Assembly (NCBI GenBank): GCA_030844895.1
Contig: CM061227.1
Span: forward strand, 76,496,575-76,560,574
Length of the DNA stretch: 64,000 nucleotides
Direction of reading: 5' to 3'
From: Ambrosia x helenae
Lineage: Eukaryota > Streptophyta > Magnoliopsida > Asterales > Asteraceae
In this document: in pieces, positions 1 to 9,794 of the stretch
Position numbering within the stretch: the first letter of the stretch is position 1
Layout: each line of letters begins with the position of its first letter
Made by a program: the position numbers and the translations under genes
The notes under the pieces: model-generated
The model's input: only the letters and a program-made list of their open reading frames with translations
Databases searched by the model: none
Told to the model about the DNA's origin: nothing

Positions 1-1
1 T

Positions 2-529
2 GATAGTGCCAAAGAGCTTTGGGACTGCCTCAAAGAACAGTTTGGAGGAACTGAAGAGGTGATTGCCAACACCAGAGAAATCCTGGCTCAACAATGTGAA
101 ACTTTTGCTCACATAAATGGGGAAACTTTAACTCAACAATTTGAAAGATTCTCCTCATTAATATCTGAGCTAAAATTAAATGGTCAGACCTATACAACTG
201 TATCTATGCTTCATAGATTTTTAAGGTCTTTACCAGAAAAATGGGAAACATATTCTATAGTCTTAAGATCTTCACCAGACTTTAGCTCCCCCACTCTTAC
301 AAAATTACATGGGAGATTATTAACTTTTGAAAGAGAAATCAATCAAAAGAAGAAATTACAAAGTTCTGGTAAAACTACTGATGACTATCTACCAGGTAGT
401 ACAACACTATTGGGACAAGATTCACCTACTTGTTCAAATAGTTTTGGATCTTTTGACCACATTGACATAACTGCTGGGATCTCATCTGAAAGATCATTCC
501 CAGGTTATGACAATGAAGAAAACAGTTAA
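2..529 (+). pseudogene. SV1 gag, N-terminal part (UBN2 / retrotransposon gag domain), partial
   Basis: The frame is open from base 2, so the true start lies outside the window. The protein begins within the UBN2-type copia gag domain (KELWDCLKEQF near the start, then LTQQFERFSSLISELK and LHRFLRSLPEKWETY), the alpha-helical capsid-like region that packages element RNA. It stops at 527-529. The next 90 nt keep gag-like wording (LEEMDI) but carry further stops, and the knuckle resumes in another frame at 625. This is a broken gag, not a free-standing gene. Homology to copia gag is clear by eye; expression is not expected. Confidence 0.8.
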
Positions 530-624
530 ACTGATGATAACATGTGTTTCATCATGGAGATTTAAAAAATTTCAGCAATGATGACTTAGAAGAAATGGAC
601 ATTTTACACCAACTGGCCATGTAA

Positions 625-1872
625 AGTATCAAAACAAACAAATTTTACAAAAGGTCAGGAAGGAAATTTCCAGGACTTAACAGTTCTACAAAAATTGGTT
701 TTGATAAATCTAAACTTAGATGTCACAAGTGTCAGAAGTTGGGACACTTTGCTAGAGAGTGTAGAAGCTCTAGCTACAACCAATCTCAGTCTGGAAATCT
801 GTATAACCCTAGTTATAATAGGAATAATGGAACACAGGGGAGTGCACAATTTGTACAGGCACAAGCTCCACAAATCCAATATGTGCCACAAGTACAATAT
901 GTACAGATGCCTGCTCAACAGATGCAGAGCCAACAATCAATCCCTCCCATTGCAGCTGCTCAACAACCTCCACAGACTCAGCAACCCTCACAACATAGCT
1001 TGTTCACCTCAGGGTATGTTGACTGGAGCAGTCTTCCTTTTGACACCACAGAGTGTAATCCTGATGCAGACAACAAAATGTTTGACATCAACTGGGGAGA
1101 ACCTGACAATGGCAGAAAGAATTTTGCCTTAATGACATTTGAGGGTTGCACCTCAAAATCTGCCCTGTCTCAGGTATCAAAAGAATCTTTAACAAAACTT
1201 TGTTCAACTTCATGTAAAGAATCTTTTGCTCTTATAAGAGAGACCAATGTGCACTTACAAGGCAAAGCAAATGACTCTGAGAGAAAATTCACTCAGATGA
1301 AATGTGATTTGGAAAGAAAACTTGCTGCAAAAACAAAAGATAATTCTAAATTAACTAACAATGCTATTGAAACCCAAGCACAACTTAAAATAATGATAGA
1401 TGACCTAGGAAATGTCAGAAAAGAGCTTGCTGACACCAAGGTTACTTGTGAAAAATGGGTAGAATCTTGTAAGGGGTACCAACTGCTTCTAAACAAACAA
1501 AGTGCTTCAAATGTTAGGTTTGGCATAGGGTACAATCACACTGAAACACCAACAGATTTTTCCCCCAAAACTACTGAAGATGGGAGAAAAATTGTTTTAG
1601 GTGAAACTTCTGAAGAGAAAGAATGCACATCTTTCCATGAAAACTTTCTAAAAACTCACAAAGAAAGTTCTTCAAAAGTACTGATAAAATCTGACTTTAA
1701 GCCATCTGTAGTTTCATCTACATCAGGAGTTGAGAACCTGAAAACTACTGATGACCTAAAACCAATCAAGACAGTCAGAAACTTACCTTTAAATGAAAAA
1801 GAAAAGGCAAAAGAATGTGAAATCTGTGGTCTGTTCAACCACAAGACACAATTTTGTAGATATAGAAAATGA
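625..1872 (+). pseudogene. SV1 gag, central part with CCHC zinc knuckle and coiled coil
   Basis: Continues gag in a different frame from 2-529. A CX2CX4HX4C knuckle lies at 721-762 (CHKCQKLGHFAREC), the nucleocapsid motif that binds RNA. After a Gln/Pro-rich stretch (about 840-1010) comes a charged heptad-like region (about 1260-1500), likely coiled coil, and near the end a second incomplete Cys/His cluster (CEICGLFNHKTQFC). Sirevirus gag proteins are unusually long and coiled-coil bearing, which fits. The ORF closes with TGA at 1870-1872 and gag resumes at 1906 after a short break. No ATG precedes the knuckle in this frame, so it is a fragment. Confidence 0.8.
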
Positions 1873-1905
1873 ATTCAGTACAACAAGAAAATTTCACAAC
1901 TGGTT

Positions 1906-2271
1906 GTGGGAAAACAAATAAAAAATGACTTTAAAGAAACTTTTTCTCCCAGGAAACAACAACCAGTAAACACCTTTTCTCAGAAAAAGATAAAATCTCA
2001 ACAAAAGCCTTTTTCTCAAAATTCTTTTTCAGTAGTTAGACCTACATCATCAGCAGTTTCACAAACTGCTGAGATAAAAGATCTCATGAACATGGTACAA
2101 CTACTGATGACCAGGGTTGATGGTGGTCCTCAAAAGGATACCACCATTGCTCTTAATGAAAAATCCATTGCCAAAAAGACATGGATTCCTCAACCTGGTC
2201 AAGAACAAACTGTTAATGTTCTCAAGAGCAAACCCAAAGCCAAACTGGCTTGGGTTCCTAAATCTAACTAA
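1906..2271 (+). pseudogene. SV1 gag C-terminal tail, ending at the gag-pol border
   Basis: A Lys/Gln/Ser-rich tail without a folded domain, ending WVPKSN and then TAA at 2269-2271. The same ending (WVP plus a few polar residues, then TAA inside CTAAT) closes gag in SV2 at 24635 and in SV3 at 55212, so the end is genuine. Its position immediately before the protease region marks the gag-pol junction. There is no ATG at its start; it is the tail of the broken gag. Other functions are not supported. Confidence 0.7.
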
Positions 2272-2288
2272 TTTGCTACTTTGTGCAG
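2266..2288 (+). promoter_or_regulatory. Candidate branch point and 3' splice site at the SV1 gag-pol border
   Basis: AACTAAT (branch-point-like, containing the gag TAA) is followed by a T-rich stretch and TGTGCAG. The codon right after the AG (2289) opens the protease region in phase 0. The same arrangement occurs in SV2 and SV3. Splice use is inferred, not shown. Confidence 0.5.
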
Positions 2289-5200
2289 AGGGTCTCCAGA
2301 GGCTTAAATAGCATTTGGTATGTGGAAGTGGAGGCTCAATGCACATGACAGGATGCAGATACCTGATAAACAATTTTATCAGTCAAAGAAAAGGATCTGT
2401 ATCCTTTGGGAACAATGCTAAGGGATATGTGCTAGGACATGGCAATGTCTCCTCTAGCAAAATACAGTTTGACAAGGTCAATCTGGTTGCTAACCTTGAG
2501 TACAACTTGCTAAGTGTGTCTCAAATGTGTGATAAAGGATATTCTTCCTTTTTCACAAAGACAGCATGCAAGATCATGTCACCAGAAGGCCAGAAGTTGA
2601 TAGAGAAGATCATTGAAGATCATAATTTGTTGATAGCCAAAAGATGTGGCAATGTCTATGCAGTGGACATTGAAAAGGACAAAGTACTGAACAACACTAC
2701 CTGTATCTTCTCAAAGGCATCAACTTCAGAGACTGATCTCTAGCATAGGAGACTTGGCCATGTGAACTTTAAAACCATAAATAAAGTCATAAAAATGGGC
2801 TTGGTCAGAGGTCTACCTTTGAAAGTATACCAGTGTCAAGCACACTGTGTATCCTGTTTGAAGGGAAAGCAGCATAAGTCCTCCTATAAGTCTCAAGAAG
2901 AATCAAAAACTACTGCATGTCTTCAACTACTCCATATGGACTTATTTGGGCCTGTAAAAATCATGAGCCTTGGTAAGAAGAAGTACTGCTTGGTCATCAT
3001 TGATGACTATTCAAGATTTACATGGGTATTCTTCTTATTTTCAAAGGATGAGGCAGCTGAAATCATCAAGTTCTTCATTCTACAAGTAGAGAAACAATAT
3101 TCTCTATCTGTCAAAGCCATTAGAAGTGATAATGGGACAGAGTTCAGGAACAAAACTCTAGATGAATTCTATTTGTCTAAAGGGATTATTAGACAATTCA
3201 GTGTTCCCAGAACTCCTGAACAAAATGGTGTGGTAGAAAGGAAGAACAGAACACTGATTGAAGCAGCAAGAACAATGTTAGCTGACTCAGGCCTACCATT
3301 GTATTTCTGGGCTGAAGCAGTTAACACTGCATGTTATGTTCAAAATAGAGTCCTTGTCAACAAGAGACACTCCAAGACTGCCTATGAAGTTCTTCATGGT
3401 ATAAAGCCCCTTATCTCCTTTTTCAGGGCTTTTGGATGTCAATGTTTCATTCTAAACTTTAAAGACTCTATTTCAAAGTTTGCTGCTAAAGTTGATTCAG
3501 GTTATTTTCTTGGTTACTCTTCCACTAGAAAAGCCTACAAGGTTTTTAACTCAAGAACCAAGATAGTAGAAGAAACACTGAATGTCAAGTACAATGAGTC
3601 AAAACACACTCTTATTCCAGCACATCCTGCTGAACTCTTTGACCTTGACAGCTTCCATTTCGGACCTGAAAAGACTGTTACTTCATCTAAACCTACATAT
3701 TATGGTGATCAAAGGTTTGATGATGAGGAGCCAACACCATGGACTCCTAATACAGTCATTAAGTCAACTTTCAAACCATCAGAAGTTTCACAAACTTCTA
3801 ATTCAACAACTGCTGATGTACAAACTCAAACATCTGCTTCAGCTCCTACAACTACTGAAGATGTTCAAACAACTGAACCAGATATTATTAACCTCAGTGG
3901 TTTGTTTGATGAAGTACAAGAGCCACCTACACCTGTCAGTGGTTTACAACAACTGATTGAACACAAAGATCATCCACTTGAACAAATCATGGGTGATATT
4001 GCATCAGGTGTTCTCACAAGAAACCAGCTTTCCAACTTTTGCTTCTTCTCAGCATTCATTTCTCAGTTGGAACCTAAAAAGTACCAAGAAGCCCTCAAAG
4101 ACAACAATTGGGTAGAAGCTATGCAAGATGAGTTGCTTCAGTTCAAGAAGCAACAGGTTTGGGAAATCTGTCCCTTACCACCAAACAAGCTACCAATTGG
4201 CACAAGATGGGTTTTTAGGAACAAACAAGATGAAGCTGGTATGATTATAAAGAACAAGGCAAGACTGGTAGTACAAGGTTACTCTCAAGAAGAAGGAATT
4301 GATTATGATGAGACCTTTGCTCCAGTTGCAAGGCTTGAAGCCATCAGGTTATTTCTGGCCTATGCCATTTCCAACAAAATTAAAGTTTTTCAAATGGACG
4401 TTAAAAGTGCATTTTTGTATGGAAATATCAAAGAGGAAGTGTATGTTTGTCAGCCACCTGGGTTTGAGGATCCTTCTCATCCTGAGTGGGTGTACAAACT
4501 TGACAAAGCTCTTTATGGGCTCAAACAAGCTCCAAGAGCCTGGTATGAAACACTTTCCAACTTTTTACTCAAAAATAACTTCACAAGAGGCTCCATTGAT
4601 AAAACTCTTTACATTAAAAATGTTGGAAATCATGTCTTACTTGTTCAAATTTATGTTGATGATATCATATTTGGTTCAACAAACACAAAATTGTGTGATG
4701 AATTTAAGAAACTCATGCAATCAAAATTTGAGATGAGTACAATGGGAGAACTGCAGTACTTTTTAGGACTGCAGATTAAACAATAGACTAATGGAACTTT
4801 TATGCATCAATCAAAATATGTTAAAGAATTATTAAACAAATTTTCTTTACAAGACTGTAAATCATGTTCCACTCCCATGACACCTACCACACAAGTTGAA
4901 CCAGATGATCAAGGAAAACAGGTTGATCAAACCATGTATAGATGTATGATAGGTTCCCTTTTGTATCTAACTGCTTCTAGACCAGATATTATGTTTTCAA
5001 CATGTGTCTGTGCTAGATATCAATCAGCTCCTAGGGAATCACACCTCATTGCAGTCAAAAGAATCTTCAGATATCTGAAAGGAACTCCTACACTTGGAAT
5101 TTGGTATCCTGCTTCTAGCAATACCAAGTTATCAGCTTTTTCAGATAGTGACTATGCAGGGTGCAAAATGTCAAGGAAATCAACATCTGGTGGTTGTCAA

Positions 5201-5563
5201 TTCTTGGGAAACTCTCTAGTGTCCTGGCAATCAAAGAAACAAACATCTGTTGCAACTTCAACTGCTGAAGCTGAATACATTGCAACTGCAAGTTGTACAT
5301 CACAGATACAATGGCTCCAATATCAACTTCTTGATTATGGAATTAAAGAGACCAAGACACCATTGCTTGTAGACAGCAAATCTGCCATTAGCATCATTCA
5401 AAATCCTGTTCAGTTCTCAAAAACTAAACACGTTGAAATCAGGTATCATTTCATAAGGGATTGCTATGAAAAAGGCAAGATTGAAGTGAAGCATGTCACA
5501 ACAGCTAATCAGATAGCTGACATATTCACAAAACCCCTTGCACAACAACATTTCAGAAGTTAG
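2289..5563 (+). pseudogene. SV1 pol: protease, integrase, reverse transcriptase, RNase H (copia order)
   Basis: Domains in order: protease region with GSGGSMHMTG (about 2320-2350); integrase zinc region with HCVSCLKGKQHK (about 2850); integrase core with MDLFGP, RSDNGTEF and QNGVVERKN (about 2935-3250); reverse transcriptase with QMDVKSAFLYG and YVDDIIFG (about 4395-4675); RNase H with SDSDYAGC and STAEAEYIA (about 5145-5280). Integrase before reverse transcriptase makes it copia. Lesions: a one-base deletion at about 2325 removes the codon of the protease catalytic Asp and shifts frame. TAG at 2741-2743 stands where Trp is usual before HRRLGH. TAG at 4784-4786 cuts RNase H from RT. The frame is otherwise open. 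Confidence 0.9.
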
Positions 5564-6030
5564 TATCCATGCTTGGGATGCTAAATTTGTAAGTGTTCTT
5601 TTACTTTTCTTGCACATATTTTATTTTTCACTTACATCTGTTTTTAATTTAAAAACTTCTGAAAAACAAAAAGAGAGAAACTACTGATGAACAAACCATC
5701 AGTATGGGAATATTTTCTGAAAAATGTAACTTCTGATAAAATAAACTTCAGAAGTTATGAATAAAGTGTTCTCATCAGTCGTTAACAAACTACTGAAGAG
5801 AAAATGGGAACTACTGATGACAATTGTTCTTCATTAGCAGTTTTGTCATTAAGGGCAAATCAGACATTTCCCACTTCAGAAGTTTGACCTAAGGCGGTTA
5901 CAAACTTCTGATAAACACCTTTTCCAACACTTATCCATTCAAAAAGCAAAAATCCCCTCCTTCTCTCTCAAAAAGCTCTCAAACCCTGAACCTGCAAAAA
6001 CACTCTTGGATCCACACACACACAAACCAC
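5564..6030 (+). other. SV1 spacer between pol and third ORF, with repeated ACTACTGA/CTTCTGA motif
   Basis: Non-coding. Carries many copies of ACTACTGA/ACTTCTGA and its complement (for example 5669-5705, 5729-5757, 5777-5850, 5875-5915). The same motif fills the U3 part of the SV1 LTR (about 9918-10060), so LTR and third-ORF upstream region share sequence signals. No convincing TATA box here. Confidence 0.6.
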
Positions 6031-8052
6031 ATGGCTCTAACTCTGAAACAGGGACACAATCAAAGAGGCTACTTCGAAAAACATGAAGCCTGGTCCCAAT
6101 ACGACGAAATCATTGATTTAGTCGTCAAATCCCAATACTTTACTGCCCTCACCATTGATCCTCCAATCCACACTGAGACTCTTAATGAGTTCTGGGCAAA
6201 TGCGGAGACGGTGACAGTAATTGATAAGGTGATCTCCCTCAATTCAACCATCCAAGGGAGAAGAATGGCAATCACACCCGAAACTTTGGGGATTAGACTG
6301 GGTCTGGATGATGTGGGTGCCCCAGATCAATTTCAAACTCTGAAATTCATTTAACCATTACAGAGTGTGGTTACCAAGGTACTCTCTCACATGCTACTAT
6401 TTTTAAGAAATATTTTGAACCTAAGTACAAAACTTTTGTTTCACTATATAATTATGTGTTTGAGTCCAAAAACTGGATCATATGATCAGATGCCCTCTAC
6501 TTTTCAACCAATTTTTCATTCCATTGTGAATGAAACAAAATTCAGGGCATCAGCACTTTTCTTCAATGAGTTGGTGTTACATCATCTCAATTCTAAAAAG
6601 AAGTTTTCGTTGTATCCAAGATTTATTATGCAATGCATAATAAAGGAACTTGGAGAAGAGGTGCTTGTGGGTCAAACAACTGTTTTAAACACTTTAACCT
6701 CACAAGCATACTCTAGGCACAATAAACCGGCCACCTGGCCAGAAGATGACCAAGGGGAACACACAACAGTCCCCAAGGAACCCTCATCTTCCAAACCTTC
6801 ACCCAAAAAGGCCAAGAAACCCAAACAACAAAAACAAAATTCCACCAGCCTGAAAAGAAAGGCAATTCAGGAGGTTGAGATGCCTGAACTTGCTAATGTG
6901 CAATCTGCACTTGATAAAAATGTGACTGAAACATCCTCTCAGTCTCATCCATCTCAAACCCCCACAAGAGCACCAATAACCATTTTATTCAAAAGAAAGA
7001 AATTTAAGAAAACAATCCCCATAGACTCTTCTTTTGAAACTGCTGAACCCATAGACCAAACTACTGAACCAACACCATAACTTTCTGAACCTGAAGCCCT
7101 TGAAATTGCCAAACTTCTGCTGAAAGAAAACATCCCATCAGAACATGTCAGTCCCCAACAACCACATTAAACAGGGGACATACCTTCAGCACTTGACATG
7201 GATGTGGATATCCCTAGCCCTAACCCAAGAGATGAGGATGAACCAGGGTCTCTAAGCCCAAACTTAGAAACTCTAGGTACATTTGAGGCTGTTACTACTC
7301 AAATACCACCCAGTGGTGGATCTGAGGATAGAAGTAACATAGCTAAGACCTCATTTGTGGCAACTACTGATGAAGGCTTAATGCCTGAGGTAGGAAATCC
7401 TCTGAACCAAGAAAAAGAGGTACATGAGACAACTGAGTTGGGCTCAGCTCATGAGGTAACTGATACTGTCCTCATTAAGGAAGTAAGCAGGGATTCATAT
7501 GATTCCATTGATTTGGATGATGATTCACACTCCACTAAACATGAATTGACGGCTGCTAGTGAAGGTCCTGACCTGGTGTATCTAAGCTCAAAGAGCTGGT
7601 CACACCAGATCAGGTTAAAGACCACTTGATCCCTGATTCTCCTAAAGTGGCATCTTCTGTACAACATGAAGATCACCCCAAAACACACCCCTCACTAAAT
7701 ATGCCTACACAATTCCCTAGGTCAACAAGCATAGATCTGAACCAACTATGCAGCCCAGATGGTCCCCTATACCAGATGATGAACAACCTTATTGCCAATC
7801 ACCTCAAAACTTTCACAACTGCTTTGGAGCTGTCAACCAAAAACCAATTTGAGGTGATCAAATCCAAAATGAATGATCTGTCCAACAAAATTGGCCACAA
7901 CTCAAGACAGATTGCCAAGCTCACTGGTAGAACTTCTCAACCTTCTAAGCTTCCAGAAGTGGATGAAGCCAAAAAGGGGGAGAAGATTAAGGAACCAAGG
8001 GAGTCATTGGAAGCCAGAATAAAGGCAAGAGTGGCTCTACAAGAAAGAGAAC
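6031..8052 (+). pseudogene. SV1 third ORF (post-pol ORF of Sirevirus), main part
   Basis: Starts at ATG 6031 after a CA-rich leader. The first 107 residues contain LNEFWANAE and a pattern like IQGRRMAITPETLGIRLGL. About 6370-6640 there is GYDQMPS-like wording and LYPRF. SV2's third ORF has the counterparts (FWSNA, VCEQDLREALNL, GGYDLM, LYPRF), so the two are distant homologues. Lesions: TAA at 6352-6354, a stretch readable only in another frame (about 6355-6475), stops at 7078 and 7168, and a frame change at about 7626. After 7626 comes a heptad-like region and a charged tail, interrupted at 8052 by the L21 chimera and resuming at 9692. It lacks an obvious signal peptide or membrane segment, so the 'env-like' label given to such ORFs in SIRE1 is not supported here. 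Confidence 0.65.
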
Positions 8053-8542
8053 TGTTGGGTCTTAATTTGGTAGTCTAATGTTATCAACAAGTTAAAGTCA
8101 ACAAGTCAAAGTTTGGTCAACAAAAGTCAAAGTCGAACGAGTCGCGGTCAACACGTAAGGCGACTCGAGAAATCCAGATAATAGATCGATGAGTGAAGCT
8201 CAAGTTATGATCAAGAAAGGCGCTATGGATAATAAATATATTTTGTTTAGATAAAATATATTTATTACTTTAGAAAAATAGTTTTCTTGTTTAGTGGGTG
8301 TTTTAGTAATTTATTAACCCTAGGGACCTAAGTGTAATTAGCCTAATTATGGTTGGGCTATAAATAGAATGCTAGATTAGGGTTTTGAGGGAACACACAT
8401 GCTAGAGAGATTTGGGGTTTTATTGTATTCATCTATGCAAATCATCTAGTGGGTTTTTATTGTCATATTCAAGTGTGTGTTCATCCCTATTTTCATCTTG
8501 TTCTTCATCAAAATCAGATTCAAGCTCCAAATCGATCCTACA
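8053..8542 (+). repeat. LTR of the chimeric element (5' LTR)
   Basis: Begins TGTTGGG and ends CCTACA directly before a tRNA-Met primer site, so TG...CA. A TATA box (TATAAATAG) lies at 8359-8367. The exact start could be up to 30 bases later (a second TG at 8079). No matching full 3' LTR is present; only a short TGTTGGGT start recurs at 9149 in the foldback loop. Confidence 0.65.
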
Positions 8543-8545
8543 ATT

Positions 8546-8557
8546 TGGTATCAGAGC
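8546..8557 (+). promoter_or_regulatory. Primer binding site, initiator tRNA-Met
   Basis: TGGTATCAGAGC, complementary to the 3' end of plant initiator tRNA-Met, four bases after the LTR. The L21 cDNA is joined at its last bases: GAGC of the primer site runs into GCTGTTCATAAG of the L21 coding sequence. Confidence 0.85.
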
Positions 8558-8912
8558 TGTTCATAAGGGTATGCCACATAAGTTCTACCATGGACGCACT
8601 GGTCAGGTCTGGAACGTCACTAAACGTGCCATTGGTGTTGAAATGAACAAACAGGTTGGTAACAGAATCATCAAGAAAAGGATCCATGTCCGAATTGAGC
8701 ATGTAATGCCATCCAGGTGCACCGAAGAGTTCAAGCAAAGGGTGAAAAAGAACGATCAACTAAAGGCCGAAGCCAAGGCTAAGGGTGTGGTGATTAGCAC
8801 CAAAAGGCAACCTTTGGGACCCAAACCCGGTTTTATGGTTGAAGGTACCACTCTAGAGACCGTTACTCCCATTCCATATGACGTCGTCAATGATCTCAAA
8901 GGCGGATACTAG
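8556..8912 (+). pseudogene. RPL21: 5'-truncated retrocopy of ribosomal protein L21 (60S, eL21)
   Basis: Encodes the C-terminal 118 residues of a cytosolic large-subunit ribosomal protein L21, beginning at what would be Ala47 of the usual 164. Recognised from KGMPHKFYHGRTG, NKQVGNRIIKKRIHV, STKRQP, GPKPGFMVEG and the exact C-terminus PYDVVNDLKGGY. No introns, followed by a 3' UTR and an 18-A tail, so it is a processed cDNA. No frameshift or stop is seen, so capture may be fairly recent. The first 46 residues are missing because the cDNA is fused to the LTR primer site. The frame runs back into the LTR without a stop, but the first in-frame ATG I see is at 8571. Any product would be an N-terminally truncated L21. 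Confidence 0.92.
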
Positions 8913-9047
8913 ATTAAAAAGGCTTGTTTGTGGCTGTGTTAAACTTTTTTTCTACATTTGGAGACACTATTAACTGTTTAATTTGTTTTTGGCTTATTAT
9001 TTATAGTTTAGACCGTTGTGTTTTGTTCTAAAAAAAAAAAAAAAAAA
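8913..9047 (+). other. RPL21 3' UTR and poly(A) tract
   Basis: 135 nt from the L21 stop to an 18-A run at 9030-9047, the signature of a captured polyadenylated mRNA. The A run abuts GATTTTGGGTGTTTAG, which reads like the end of a copia pol (ILGV then stop). Confidence 0.8.
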
Positions 9048-9254
9048 GATTTTGGGTGTTTAGCCGATTTGTGAAGATTCGAAGGCAGTGTCAGATATAC
9101 TTTTGAGGATCATATGAAGAATTGATAGCATCATTCTCGGGGGAATATTGTTGGGTAAAATTAGAGAATGATGTTATCAATTCTTCATATGATCCTCAAA
9201 AGTATATCTGACACTGCCTTCGAATCTTCACAAATCGGCTAAACACCCAAAATC
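9048..9254. repeat. 91-bp inverted repeat (foldback) with 25-nt loop carrying a polypurine/LTR start
   Basis: Arms 9048-9138 and 9164-9254 are reverse complements with one mismatch (G at 9129 against T at 9173). The loop 9139-9163 holds GGGGG, AATAT and TGTTGGGT, like a polypurine tract and the first bases of a 3' LTR. An A18 tract precedes the left arm and a T15 tract (9255-9269) follows the right arm. Consistent with a snap-back in which a new 3' end folded on itself and primed copying of its own strand. Confidence 0.85.
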
Positions 9255-9269
9255 TTTTTTTTTTTTTTT

Positions 9270-9640
9270 CGGACCAAATACAGCCACACAGTCAGTTTTA
9301 TTCTATAGAAACCAAACCAAACCAAACCGTAACGACCAAAAACTAGCACATTTCTCGATTAACAAAGCTATCAACATATGTAACAACAAAAAATTACCCA
9401 CTGTGACAACAAACATCAAGGTTCCAACGACAAAAACAAGAATCTTAATCTGCATCCATGTTCATGACACACGACATTGTCTGCTAAATTTCAAAAGGAA
9501 AAAAATCCGAGGCCAAAAACAGACTAATTGTATCTATGTTTGGTGCTTGTATAAGAAAAGGGAGCACATCGACATAGCTGCAATGTCGATAAAATGTGGC
9601 ACCAAATTTGAAGGAGATTTGCTTCACGCAGGACAACAAA
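9270..9640 (-). other. Second captured cDNA in reverse orientation (unidentified mRNA 3' end)
   Basis: On the minus strand this reads as an AT-rich 3'-UTR-like sequence ending in TTTGGTCCG and then an A tract (T15 at 9255-9269 on the plus strand). That is what first-strand cDNA primed by oligo(T) on a second poly(A) mRNA would look like. A possible short coding tail upstream on the minus strand could not be identified. The right limit near 9610-9650 is uncertain. Confidence 0.5.
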
Positions 9641-9691
9641 TTATCAAAAGCCATTCAAGGCTTGCTTTAGGTGTGGTAAAGAAGGTCATGT

Positions 9692-9794
9692 GGAACCTCA
9701 AAGTGGATCTCTCACTTATGAACAACTTAATCAATTGAAGAATTCCATGTTCAAGGAGATATGGAAGATTGTTAATGACAGAAGAAAACAATAA
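9692..9794 (+). pseudogene. SV1 third ORF, C-terminal end after the insertion
   Basis: Resumes the third-ORF frame with a short helical, charged tail (NQLKNSMFKEIWKIV, then NDRRKQ) and stops at TAA 9792-9794, 32 nt before the polypurine tract. SV2's third ORF likewise ends in a basic tail (QRRQQSKQ) just before its polypurine tract, supporting this as the authentic C-terminus. Confidence 0.6.

Larger units (their letters stand above)
8053..9691 (+). mobile_element. Chimeric retro-insertion: LTR, primer site, RPL21 cDNA, foldback, second cDNA
   Basis: Inserted in the SV1 third ORF. Left of it the ORF reads into codon GAA then C. At 9692 the sequence GGAAC is followed by CTCAAAG, and the reading frame continues (Glu-Pro-Gln-Ser) as if 8053-9691 were absent. 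Left flank AGAAC (8048-8052) and right flank GGAAC (9692-9696) match at 4 of 5 bases, the size of a copia target duplication. The left end has an LTR; the right end lacks one and finishes in a short CCHC-gag-like fragment (reading ACFRCGKEGHV). The complete structure looks like the product of several template switches during one reverse transcription. Confidence 0.7.

Noticed and set aside
8412..8555. N-terminal extension of the L21 retrocopy read through the LTR
   Set aside because: The frame is open but has no ATG and reads Ser/Phe-rich LTR sequence. Coincidental openness.
9403..9738. Plus-strand 111-codon ORF over the foldback flank
   Set aside because: It crosses three different sequence origins (captured cDNA, gag-like piece, SV1), so it is accidental.
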